Source: Cryoendolithus antarcticus (lineage: Eukaryota > Ascomycota > Dothideomycetes > Cladosporiales > Cladosporiaceae). From it: a DNA stretch of 64,000 nucleotides. The DNA is taken from NCBI GenBank assembly GCA_002077065.1, contig NAJO01000031.1:372001-436000 (forward strand), written 5' to 3'. The translations under genes were made by a program, and so were the position numbers. This document shows positions 1 to 10,079 of the stretch, piece by piece (the stretch's first letter is position 1; each line of letters opens with the position of its first letter). The notes under the pieces are model-generated. The model was not told the DNA's origin. It saw only the letters and a list, made by a program, of their open reading frames with translations, and made no database searches.

Positions 1-707
1 AAGGCCCTCAGATCACAGCAAAGCCCGGCGTCCGCTTCACCTTCACCCTCTTCGAGAACCAACGCCGCTGGCTCGGCCTTGGCTGGACAGCAAACCTCCT
101 GGCCTATGAACGCCAAGCCTGGACAGACGAACATCTAAACCCAATATCCTCGCCGCAATCCTTCGCCCTACCTTCCACAGAAACCTCAACAACGCGCTGG
201 CAGTGGGTCGAGCCTTCGTCCTGGCGCATCGAAGGCGCAGCCACAGAAGCCGAGAAAAGCGCTAAGCGCATCGGCGGCGGAGGCGGCGGCGACGAAAGCG
301 GCTGGACGTACTACGACACCAAATGGCGCGACGGGCGCAAAACTGACGGCTGGGGCCGGTACACGCGCCGGCGAAAATGGATTCGTGATGCCGAGCTCGT
401 TGAAGTGCCTCCCCCTTCCACTTCCAGCACCAATACTCCACCCGGCTCATCCTCGGGCGTTGACATGGACTCCGCGAGCGCGCTGGCGAAGAAGCGCGGC
501 TGGTTTGGCGGCAGCCCGAGGAAGCGTACGGGGACGCTGGAGGGTAAGGAGAAAGGTGCGGGTGGCGATGAGGTTAGTGCTGTGACTAGTGTGGGCAGTG
601 GGAGGAGCCGGGATGGGCCGGAGGAGGATGTGCATACGCCTGTGAGGTTTAGGGAAAGGGAATGGGAAAGGGAGATTGGGGAGGGTTTGGCAGAGGGGCT
701 GGGGTAG
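1..707 (+). CDS. Pex24/Pex30-type peroxin with dysferlin domain (5' partial)
   Basis: The 3' part of a gene that begins before the window; the reading frame is the one starting at base 3, with the stop at 705-707. The visible protein opens with a Trp-rich beta segment (FENQRRWLGLGW), followed by WQWVEPSSWRIE and GWTYYDTKWRDG, then a RYTRRRKWIRDAEL stretch. This is the DysFN/DysFC pattern of the fungal Pex24p/Pex28-32 family. These are ER/peroxisome membrane proteins that control peroxisome number and membrane contacts. The membrane part would lie upstream. A charged, Gly/Glu-rich tail of about 100 residues follows and looks disordered. The gene converges on the HVA22-like gene. Family assignment is strong; which peroxin (28-32) cannot be decided from this fragment. 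Confidence 0.82.
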   Translation, partial: GPQITAKPGVRFTFTLFENQRRWLGLGWTANLLAYERQAWTDEHLNPISSPQSFALPSTETSTTRWQWVEPSSWRIEGAATEAEKSAKRIGGGGGGDESGWTYYDTKWRDGRKTDGWGRYTRRRKWIRDAELVEVPPPSTSSTNTPPGSSSGVDMDSASALAKKRGWFGGSPRKRTGTLEGKEKGAGGDEVSAVTSVGSGRSRDGPEEDVHTPVRFREREWEREIGEGLAEGLG

Positions 708-854
708 TGCGTTCGAGAGGATAATTGAATGAAGTTCATCATCGATATTCGTGTGTACGTGCGCGTGAGCAACTTTATATATGTGTGAGCAAGCGTACAA
801 GTCGTAGCCAACCGGTCCGGTCATCTCCGACCCAGCGAACTGCAGCAGGTGAAT

Positions 855-1982
855 CTACTCTCCCTTCCGCCTCCCATCTCTCCCCACAGCGCTGTCCCTC
901 TCCCCATAATCCCCCCAGATATACTTCGACCACCCAGCCTGACTCTGCCCCTGCGCAGCACCTCCACTCTCCCTCTTCCTCCCGCTACTCTCCCTCCCAC
1001 CAACCTGCGGCGAAGGTCTGAATTGCTCCGGATCAGGCATACTCTCATACGCCAGGTCTTCGAATTCCGACTCGGAGCGCGACTTATGCATGTTGTCCTC
1101 AGTCGAGAGGTAAGGCTTCCTGCTACTAGGTCTCTGACTTGGCGATGGCAGAGAGGAAGTGTAAGAAGGCGGCTGCGTAGAGTTTGGAGAGGGTAAGGGG
1201 CCGCCGTCTTCCTGATCAAATGCGCGGAGGAGGGTCTGCAAGTGGTCGCGCTGGGTGCGGACGTAGTCTGAGCGCTCGGTGCCGGAGAGATTGGATGGGA
1301 TCAGAGTATCAGAGCGGACTAGGTCTTGAGCGCGGGCGTCACGGGATGTGGACGTCGGGGAGGTGGACTGCGACATCAGGTTTCCGAGAAGGTCTGTCAG
1401 GGCTGCTGCGGGGGCCGCGTAGCCCGCTGAAGCTGTGGAGCGGGCGGCGGGCATGGCGAAGCGGTTCAACAAGGCGGAGGAGTAGGAGACATTGCGACTC
1501 GTTGGTGGGGTCGGTGCGCTCGGCGCTTGACCCAAAAATTGCACACGAACATACTCAATCGCTCGCTTGACGGCATCCAATCCTGCGGCTTTAGCTTTGG
1601 CGTGGCTGGAGCTGATCGTCTGGTCGATGGTGCGTTCGTGTTGCTCGAGGAAAGGGTGAATGTACTCCCTGTAGAGGAAGACTGAGCCTTGCTTTCCGGG
1701 AAGGACTAGGTAGAGATGCATGCCAAGGCGCATCCAGGCGTAGAAGGGGATCCAGTAGAGGATGAAGTAGAGTTGCGATTCGACTAGGAGGAAGAGGGAT
1801 AGGGTCGTCCAGTACATGAGCCATGGGGTTAGTTGAGCTGGGTCCCCAGTCCGGAGGGCTTTGTAGGAGGCGAAAACGGGGAAGAGGATCGATGTCACGG
1901 AGCTGGGCACCGTCAGTCAATGTGTTCGCAAGACGGATTCCAATGGAGCTCACGTGAGGATATCTGCAATGAAGCCGAACAT
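855..1982 (-). CDS. HVA22/TB2/DP1 (Yop1/REEP-like) ER membrane protein
   Basis: Two exons: 1982-1954 and 1902-855, with an intron at 1903-1953 (GTGAGC...CCCAG). Exon 1 supplies the start MFGFIADILT, joining in phase to SVTSILFPVFASYKAL; 358 aa. Residues about 10-110 contain the family's hydrophobic hairpins and the hallmark segment WIPFYAWMRLGMHLYLVLPGKQGS followed by an F-LYREYIHPFL-type stretch (described in parts, see WIPFYAWMRL and YIHPFL). Yop1/REEP proteins wedge into tubular ER membrane and shape it with reticulons. The remaining ~230 residues are Ser/Pro-rich and probably disordered. Yeast Yop1 is only ~180 aa, so this is probably the longer HVA22 paralogue of filamentous fungi rather than Yop1 itself (inference). 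It is transcribed divergently from the gene starting at 3029. Confidence 0.85.
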
Positions 1983-3028
1983 GATGGCAGTCGTCTGGGG
2001 TGTGTCACACGAGCAGTCGTGGAATCGCGTGATCAATCCAGGTTGGGAATGAACGAGTGTTGCAGCAAGATATGTTGAATGATAGGGGTGGGAGACTCTT
2101 CCAGATGAGTAATATGAAACGGACAAGTGGTCTAGTCGAGTGCCTGCTCAGGCTGCGATATGTGTAGTGAAAAGGTGAGGTCCAGCGAAAGGCCTCGTGT
2201 AGCAGCTCAACATGCCGCATGGTGCCCCACCTGCACAGGCTTGCTATCGATAAGAATGACTAAGCACACATCCGACAGCCTACGGAGAACAAGTTCACTC
2301 CCTTCGAAGTCTTTATTAGAAGCGTACATCTCCACGAGGGACAAGTGTTCTATGCAGCAATACTCCTGATCCGCCGTATTCTCGACGAAGATCTAGTCGT
2401 GAGTTGAACCTCCCTCGAGCAAAGATGGTACCGAGGACAAGGGAACGCGTGAAGATGCGAGTTTACCACCGACGACATCATTCCAACGCACTCCACGATG
2501 AAGAACAAGCGAATCTCAGGACCCATCGACTCAAGCTCGCTACGACTGCCAGGTTGTCTCATACCAGACCGTCTCCCATGGACATGACTGCTGTCACAAC
2601 CCACGGCGCGTAGGATCACCTAAAGCAGTCGGGCGCTTACAGTCACGCACGAGCCAATCCATACAACACGCCTACATCCGCTCTGCCATTGACACTGCGT
2701 CCAAGCAGCGCAGTCTACGATTCGCCACCATCTGAGACCGCAGCGTGACTGTGGAATGCATGTACGTGCCGACTTGACATGGCACGGCGCGAAGCGGTCT
2801 TGGAAAGCCGTTCAGGCTATCGACATCGTGCATGAGTACCTCTAGACCCAGCGCTTGGTCCCGACGGCGATGCGATCTTTGAACAGTATAATACCAAGCT
2901 GAGTCCCGCGGCCGTCCTTGAGATGCGCTAGGTCTTCCATTGCGTATTTTCTGCGGTCTCTTGCGGTTTCTTTCGTGCTTCTATCTAGCTGTTTATACAC
3001 TTCTCATTGCATCGCTTGGTCTGGTACC
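1983..3028. other. Intergenic, divergent promoter region
   Basis: No convincing gene. Only short overlapping ORFs without family signal are present, such as 2350-2619 on the minus strand. A TATA-like TATAATA at about 2887-2893 could serve the plus-strand gene starting at 3029. Bases ~2930-3000 are CT-rich, as is common upstream of fungal starts. Confidence 0.4.
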
Positions 3029-4994
3029 ATGACTTCTACCACTCCTGCCCCATTGCAGCTGTTTCCGTCTCCTTCGTCACATGGTATGCACTTCTGCCAC
3101 CAGCGATAGTATCACATGGCTAACATTTGCTGAAGGTATGCCACGAAAGTCAAGTCTCAAAAAGCCGAAAACCCCAGAGCCGTCGTTGGCCCAGGCAAAT
3201 GGTCTCAGAGGTGTCGCATAGTCCGTCACTATGCAGTCTGGTAGAGCAGCCCGAGTACAGCCTGCAAATGCGCAGGTCAAACACATCGGCAGCCCGAGGA
3301 TTCCTACGTCAGAAATCATCCCGATGAGCAACAAAGGCTCGCCACAACGACAGCTTCGGACTCGGCGACGATCAAGCGCACCTAGCTTCGCGCAGTTGCA
3401 AGCCAATCCTGAGGCCATGATTGAGGAAGACCAACTTTCGCCGCTACCGATCAACACTAGCTTCAGTCTATCATCACCGCCGAGGATCGGTACACCGGTG
3501 GCGCCAGCAAGACGGCCTGCTCAAGTCGAAGTCTTACCCAGAGCGGCTGTCCCAGTCCAAGAACCGCACGTCGACGACGATCAGTTATCGCCACTACCGA
3601 GCAAACAGCACTTCGCTCCAGCAGAGTTGTTGAAGCCGGAGTATCCACATTCAAGCGGGCCCAAGCGCAGCAAAAGCGATGCATCCGCACGACCTGCAGT
3701 GCGCATTCCGTCGCCACCTCCGAATCGCTCGATCTTCCCTCAGTACAATCACGATCGACCCCTCGCGCAACAACAGTACTTCCCACCCCCAGCGAATGCG
3801 ATACACGCGGCTCCAGTGTCAGCTCGAATACCGCAGACGGGCGGGAAAGCCATGACTACTACTACAACAACCTGGACAGACTCTGCTGTCGTATTGCCCG
3901 ATTTCACGCAAAAGCTACCCCGAGCGAGCAAGCCCGATGCGTTTGCAATATGGTACGCTTCTACGACAACATCCCCGCCTGCCGGACGTAAAGTCTGCCT
4001 CGATCTGGCACAACCTGCTGGTAGCTCGATGCCGCTCGTTCTCGGTATTGAAGGACACTCCCTGTACTCCATGACCGCAACAGACGCTCCATCCGTTGGA
4101 AAGACACCTGCCCACAAGCAAGTCTCCGTGCAGAAAGCTTGCCCCGAAACGGACATTGCGTCGCCTGTCGCTCAGCTCCATCTTCCCACTACGCCACCTA
4201 CCATTAGCGACGAGCCGCTGACTTCTGTATTTCCGCATCAAGCAGCTGTGGACGCCATCCACTTTGTTGCGAACACGCCAACAGCATGCGAGATTGCACA
4301 CTTCGACCCGACTGGTATATCCGAGGAAGCATCACGCCTGGCCAAGGATGCTGTAGCAGACGCTCATCTTCGCTACACGTGTCAGCTCAGCCGCCTGACC
4401 CGCCGACGAGACAGCTTCAGCATCCTGACAGCCTCGTACATTCTACAGCATCCTATGCTCGGTCCGCTCATCATCACGGTCAACAAGTCAACATCTCCTT
4501 CTGCACCTCGTGATCCGAAGGCGAAAATCTCACTTCACCATCCTTCGGCTACCGAGGCTGCGATTGCTGCCGAGAATCTAGTCCTGCTCTCTCTCGATTT
4601 CGCTAGCGATACATGCACGATCGACACGCCAGGCTTGATGGCTCTCGATGAGCCCTACATGATCGACACGGCTATCAGTGCGGTCGTTGCCGCAGCAGTG
4701 CTCGAGAACGACTTTGTTGTCAAGGACACTCTGACTTTCGAGCCCCCACCGAAGACGCCTACGGTCGTTCCTGGCACGCCTGGGAAGCTGAGACGGAAGC
4801 TATCGACCAGGACAACAAAATTAATCAAGAAAGGCAGGTGGTACAGGCGCACTAAGGTTGTGGAGATTAATGAGGGCAGCGGTGAGCTGCCTGGAGTAGC
4901 TAGAGGGATGCTGGCTGTTGTAGGCTTGGGGCTCCGTGGCGTGGTGTGGGTTGTTGGAGCTGGCTTCAGGGCTGGGAGGAGTGCTGTAAGGTAG
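3029..4994 (+). CDS. Uncharacterised Pro/Ser-rich protein, conserved-type fungal
   Basis: Proposed three exons: 3029-3083, 3136-3201 and 3250-4994 (621 aa; phases close). The first intron is well supported (GTATGC donor, GGCTAAC branch site, AAG acceptor). The second (GTCTCA...GAGCAG, 48 nt) is weak, and the start could instead lie inside exon 3. The N-terminus reads MTSTTPAPLQLFPSPSS, then basic KSSLKKPK. The middle contains repeated EEDQLSPLP/DDDQLSPLP elements in a disordered region. Residues ~320-500 look folded. The last ~70 residues are basic (RRKLSTRTTKLIKKGRWYRR), followed by a Gly/Val hydrophobic stretch that could touch membrane. An LxLFP-type N-terminus is familiar from a widespread, functionally unknown ascomycete family that has been misnamed acetylserotonin-methyltransferase-like. 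I assign no function. Confidence 0.65.
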
Positions 4995-5775
4995 CACAGG
5001 CAAGCATCAGGGGACCCTCGTATCCTCTGTGGCTGTCAACGTGTGCATAGATCGTCAAATGTAGCCTGAATTCAGTATAGTCGCGGAGTGTGATCCCGTA
5101 TTATCGTCACCACTCTATATTATCGTGGACGCTACCGTACCACATCGCGAAGGTCTCCCACGCAACGATTGAAAAGTAAATGAATACTTGCTGACTGTCC
5201 ACCATCGGCGAGACAGACACAGATCCGACGCCGACACTGCATGCTCACGCAACCATCCACTGTGACCTCGACGTCCCCTTTCACCACACCACCACCATGC
5301 ACCCTGACCGTATCATCTAGGCCTGAGCGCAACGCACGTTTGATTGCAATATAGGCGCAAGCATGAGGTAAGCCTGCAAGCCCGTCCCGCACCCTAGCGG
5401 CAAATGGAAGCTTGGCTTGGAGGTACCTACCTTAGCCAAGGTTCCCCTCTTGCAGATCGTATCCCATCCGACACGAGCGCCAGTACGCAGTCGCACGGCA
5501 TGGATCTGGGTAGCATCAGCCGTCGGAATTATGTGTGTGCGTGCGTACCATGCGGGCAGCGCCCTATGCGAAGGTAGGTTCAGCTATGATACTTTGTTGC
5601 AACGCTCTTCGTCATCTCTGCTGGTCTGTCGTACCTTATGACTACGCCTTCCATCATTTCTTGACCCTGAACCACGTCTCTCACTTCTGGATCAGCTTTC
5701 CTCGCAAGCCACGCCCGGCGTCGCGCACAGCAGTGTAGCCCTCGACGTGCACGCTCTATAGCACCGCTCGCAGAC
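4995..5775. other. Intergenic
   Basis: About 780 bases between two plus-strand genes. Short ORFs on both strands (5132-5392, 5417-5641) show no domain signal. I see no repeat or RNA gene. The part nearest 5776 is the presumed promoter and leader of the transporter. Confidence 0.4.
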
Positions 5776-7462
5776 ATGGAGAAAGACTCGTCTCCCGGCT
5801 CGGACTCGCCAACCAGGATCGAACATGTCACCGCCATGGAGAAAGGAAACGCAAGCACGTTCGTTGCGCCTACGCGCAGCGAAGAAGCCGCCGTAATCCG
5901 CAAGCTGGACCGCCGTTTGTTACCTTTGGTCTTCGTCCTGTACTCCTTAGCCATTCTCGACCGCTCTAATCTCGGCAAGTAGCTCGAGAAGCTGGGTCTG
6001 TGTCGCACATTCACTGACATCAACGCAACGTAGGCAATGCTCGACTCGCCGGCATGGTGAAGGACATCGATCTGTCGGGCAATCGCTACAATCTGCTCGG
6101 CACTGTGTTTTATATCTTCTACATATGCTCGCAATGGCTATGCATGGGTTGGAAGCAGTTCAGCCCTCACAAGTGGTGCGCCTTCTGCGTGTTGTTTTGG
6201 GGCTTCATTGCTACTATTCAAGCAACGGCATTCAATTGGGGTGGCTTGATCGCATGTCGAGGTTTTCTTGGTATCGCTGAGGTGAGTAATATTCCCCAGC
6301 GCGTCGTATGGTACTGACGCTGCATTTGCAGGCCTGTTTCGGTCCTGGAGTGCCGCTGTACCTCAGCTACTTCTACCCAAGAGACAAGATAGGCTTCCGA
6401 CAAGGTGTCTTCATCTCTGGCGCGGCAATGGCGAACGCCTATGGCGGCGCTCTTGCGTACGGCATCAGTCAAATCAGAGGCAGCGTTGCGCCGTGGCGGA
6501 TCTTGTTCATCATCGAGGGGGCACCGACATGCCTCTTCGCGATCCTGGTGTGGTTCTATCTGCCAGACAGTATCATGGAAGCGCCATTCCTCTCTGCGCG
6601 TGAGAAGGAGATCGCGCTGCACATGACTGCGCGGAACCAGCGTATCGACGTTGACCAGCAGACGGGCATTCGTCTCAAGGAGATGTGGGAAGGCATCAGA
6701 GGTAAGTCTCCTTGCCCTACTTCGACCCAAGTCCTCTCCGCTAATCCATCTGTGCAGACCCGAAGAGTTGGCTGCCAGCCCTTATGTACTTCGGAGTAAA
6801 CGTCTCATACGCATCACTCCCTCTCTTCGTTCCCACCATTATCTCTGAGCTCGGAGCCTTTACCACGATCCAATCGCAAGGCCTCTCAGCACCGCCGTAC
6901 ATCCTCTGCTTCTTTACGATCATAACCTTCTGCTATCTCTCCGACCGCTTGCAGATGCGCGGACCTTTCTGCGCTCTTGCAGCCACCCTCGGGGCGATAG
7001 GCTTCATCATCAATGCGACGTGCAAAGGGGCAGGCCCGAGGTACTTCTCGATATTCCTGAGCGTCGAGATCTTTGCTAGTGTAGCGTTACTGCTGGCCTG
7101 GGTTGCAAATATTCACTCCACGGAGTCAAGGAGGGCAGGTGCCTACACTGTGTTGGCTACTGTTGGGCAGTGCGGACCTTTACTTGGTAAGTATCAACGC
7201 TTGTGGACACTGAACGATACAGCTGACAGATGTAGGCACGAACCTCTTCCCCATCTCCGAAAAGCCGTACTACAGAAAAGGCATGTGGATCTCGGCTGCG
7301 TTTTGTCTCATGGTGGCAGTGCTGAGCGGGGTGCTCAGCTGCTGGCTGATCTGGGAGAACCGCAAGATGGATCGCGAGGGAGTGCCGGAGGTAGAGGAGT
7401 TCGAGGAGACGAGTGGCGGCAGAGCCGAGGATCGCAACAAGAAGCACAGATACGTGTGGTGA
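5776..7462 (+). CDS. MFS transporter, anion:cation symporter (Dal5/Tna1-like) type
   Basis: Five exons: 5776-5974, 6034-6281, 6332-6701, 6758-7186 and 7236-7462. The total is 490 aa and all phases close. The N-terminal cytoplasmic ~50 residues lead into LDRRLLPLVFVLYSLAILDRSNLGNARLAG, quoted here as LDRRLLPLVF and DRSNLGNA, the signature of the allantoate permease/ACS branch of the major facilitator superfamily. The following segments (GRGFLG-like CRGFLGIAEACFGPG, YYLSYFYPRDKIGFRQG-like) match TM4-TM5 of this branch. About twelve hydrophobic segments are visible, with a central loop near residues 225-275. These permeases import organic anions and vitamins (allantoate, nicotinate, pantothenate and similar); the substrate cannot be read here. 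Intron 1 (5975-6033) starts with GC rather than GT (see findings). The tail is hydrophilic and acidic. Confidence 0.88.
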
Positions 7463-7675
7463 TTGTAGCAAGAGAGTAGAGGCGATGGTCGTTCATTCTG
7501 AGTATACACACCGCATCGCCTTTGTGTTCACGACCTCTGCATGTAGCAAACCGATCTCCTCGAGATGTCCATCATGCCCATCAAACTACTCGTCCCGAGT
7601 AAGTGCAGTTCCGATTCCAAGCACCATAGTCATGCAGTCTGGTCGTCGAAGAAGAGCTTCGGTCGGTCGGTTGAT

Positions 7676-7863
7676 CTATTTCTGCTGGATTGTCAGTACG
7701 TTGCGAGCCAATTGACTAAACGACAAGCACATACGCAAGTGCAAGTTCCCGGAGCGCACCCACAGTCGGCGCAAGAGCAGCCAGAGTTCTGTTGAAGCGA
7801 AGTCAGCAACGCGGATGAAGTGAAGTCATGGAGAAGGACTGATCGTACTCCGCAGCCACCCAT
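7676..7863 (-). CDS. Copper metallothionein, 24 aa, three exons
   Basis: Mini-gene found by eye. Exons on the minus strand are 7863-7849 (5 codons), 7788-7735 (18 codons) and 7681-7676 (Lys plus TAG). Introns 7789-7848 (GTACGA, branch TTGCTGAC, CAACAG) and 7682-7734 (GTATGT, branch TACTGACA, CAGCAG) both fall between codons. The product has 24 residues with 7 cysteines at positions 4, 9, 11, 14, 16, 21 and 23. They sit in CxC pairs (CSC, CGC, CTC), with SGCSCADCGC in the centre and a final Lys. Length, cysteine number and MGxCG start match the Neurospora-type copper metallothioneins, which bind Cu(I) in a thiolate cluster and protect against copper toxicity. The leader is long, CA-rich and lacks ATG, with a TATAATA box about 130 bases upstream, as in strongly expressed genes. 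No other protein family fits as well. Confidence 0.87.
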
Positions 7864-8534
7864 TGTGATTGTGTGTGAAGGTTGTTGGTTTTGTTTGGTG
7901 TTTTGAGGTGATCCTGTTCGTGTCGTCGAAGGTTGAAGTGCTTGTTGATGTCGAATGTTGATCGAAGAGCGGGAGTTGCACAGAGCTATTATACCCCACT
8001 AAGCGCGACTTCTGCGGTTCTATAAAGTAAGGGTCCGCCCCACTGCTAATTCAAGCATAAAGAGCGCAACTCCAGCCCGCCAATTGGGGGGTTTGGCAGG
8101 CACATACCAAGACTGAGTGCATTTCGCGGTGGCGCGACAAGGGTGGGCGAAGCCGATCGATGGGTCCAGCGCTGTGTGCTTTTCGCGGATTTGCCCCCGC
8201 GCCCAGTGATGACAGCGGCTCTGGAAGATCGCATTCCTTGCCGTCTCCGGCTGCTGGGCTACTCAACGAGCGTAGCAAGATTCAGACGACGCGACGGCAC
8301 GAGGCGTGCCATGTGCCATGTCTTGGCTGCAGGTACCGTCCGGTGCGGTCTGTGAGTGCGGTCTGTCCGCTGGCTGCCTCGCCAGATCGACATCCCGACG
8401 GCCGCACTGCTGCTCTGCTACCGCGGGCTTCACTGGGGACAAATGAAGGAATGACTGCGAGACCTACCCCTCAAAGCGTGAGTCTCTCACGACCTCGATG
8501 AAGCGTCGGCAAGGGCATGTCGTACATCGCTACA
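7864..8534. promoter_or_regulatory. Metallothionein promoter/leader and intergenic space
   Basis: On the minus strand, a TATAATA motif (plus-strand bases about 7987-7995) lies ~130 bases before the metallothionein ATG. Between them is a purine-poor leader rich in CAA/CAC without ATG (7864-7960), typical of highly expressed fungal mRNAs. A second TATAAAG-like element is at ~8021-8027. The rest, up to the end of the flavoprotein gene at 8535, has no supported gene. Confidence 0.5.
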
Positions 8535-9461
8535 CTACCACAACGTCGCTAGTGGCGAGATAATAGCACGCTCTGCCTTCACGAGAACGTCCCGGTCCAG
8601 CATTCTGCCACCATACTGAAGTGCTAGGACAGCGAAGAGAGCTCCCATGACAGCTGCCAGCAGCATGTCTCGAAATGCGTGTCTTGTTCCGGGACCTCCA
8701 TAGGCTGTCGGCGCCAGTGGACCGACCATTTTCTTCAATGGGGTAATGCCATCTGACTTCATCGTCTTCTGCGCATTATGAGTCCCGGGTAAGCCGTCCA
8801 TACTCCATGCGTTCTTCGATGCCCAGTACCTGCGCTGTAGTCAGTGACTTGCGGACATCAACTGCGGCGACTGGTCGACTCACTTAGGCAGACTCTCAGC
8901 CTTGTTGCCAGCCGCTTCCTTCTCAGCTTTCTTCTTGAAGAAGTCGTTCAGAATGGGGCGATGCTCCTTGAAGTCATAGTACGGTACACTGAACCCACAG
9001 CTCGTCCCCACCTGATGGATGTCGATTAGAATAATCGATCTCGTCCCCGGAATGCAGTCGATCTTGTGCTCCTTGACGAATGCCTCGAACGCTGGCGTCG
9101 ATGCCTCTAGCACTCGACCGTGCCCAAACAATCGCATGATCCGCGGTGGCCCTTCGAAGGCGTTCATCAAAATGGTGACACGGTTGTTGCCAGGCTCATA
9201 GATGTGAGAAACAGTTTCATTGCCGCTGCCTGTTAATTCGTGGTACCAGAAAGTCTTGGTGTCCAGGACTCCGAAGTAATCATCGCCGCCCTTGGGCGAG
9301 ACGTTGACGTGACCCTTGCCTGATAAGGGGGCGCTGGCTACCCAGAACATCTTTTGTGCTTTGATCCATGGGATCATGGACTACGGATGGTCAGTGACTG
9401 TCGAGAGAACATAGTCAGGCTAGTGACACACTTTCGGAATCTCCTCGTAGAATTGCCCCAT
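8535..9461 (-). CDS. Pyridoxamine 5'-phosphate oxidase-family (FMN split-barrel) protein
   Basis: Three exons: 9461-9432, 9380-8884 and 8829-8535 (273 aa). Introns are 9381-9431 (GTGTGT...GTAG) and 8830-8883 (GTGAGT...CGCAG). The protein begins MGQFYEEIPKSMIPWIKAQK, followed by MFWVASAPLSGKGHVNVSPKG; this opening (FYEEIP...WI..QKMFWVATAPL...GHVNVSPKG) is characteristic of fungal PNPOx-like flavin-binding proteins. Residues ~70-120 carry TGSGNETVSHIYE and NRVTILMNAFEGPPRIMRLFG, the split-barrel core. The C-terminus has one hydrophobic segment (DMLLAAVMGALFAVLALQ), a possible tail anchor. Family members bind FMN or F420-like cofactors and usually have unknown substrates, so true PNP oxidase activity should not be assumed. 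Confidence 0.85.
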
Positions 9462-10079
9462 CTTGACAGTGTGACCCCGTTCCACTCGGAAGAGTCCCTT
9501 CGTTGATGGTCCAGAGATCTGGCTATCACTACTGCCAGTCGACTACGAATGCGCAATCATATGACCAAGTCCAGTGAATTCGTCTGCCTTAGCTTTAGAA
9601 AGCAAGAGATCTGGGTCGGTTCAGAGAACAATGTATGGCATCGCCTCACGACACACACACTGTCACCTCCGTGGCTCTATGCGAAAATGCAAGTTGAGAA
9701 AAAGATGAGACCCTCACCATACACCCCAAGGGATGCCTTGAGTCATCTACATGTAGCTATTGCAACGCGATGTCGCGCTTTCGACCGAGGTGGGGTCGAT
9801 CCTGCTGCTACAGCACGCAGGTGCGACAGAGAGCCACGCTACATTTGTCCACTGTACACATGCGTTCTTCTTCGACATCGATGTGCAGGCGAGATCGAAA
9901 TTTAAGTCGGGAGACGCAGAGGAGCATGCTCTCTTGCGCCGTGCGCTTCTAAAGTGCTTGCATCAACCACACTGTCAAATGACATCACCAATGCGTCTCC
10001 CGTCGCGTACCCATATCAGCTCATGGTCTTGCATAAATCAAACCGGTCTTTGTTGATTTGGTGATCGAACACCGCTATC
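9462..10079. other. Intergenic, divergent promoters
   Basis: About 620 bases between divergently transcribed genes. Short ORFs (9549-9905, 9760-10056) carry no domain signal and have no codon-usage similarity to neighbours that I can see. No repeats noticed. Confidence 0.4.
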
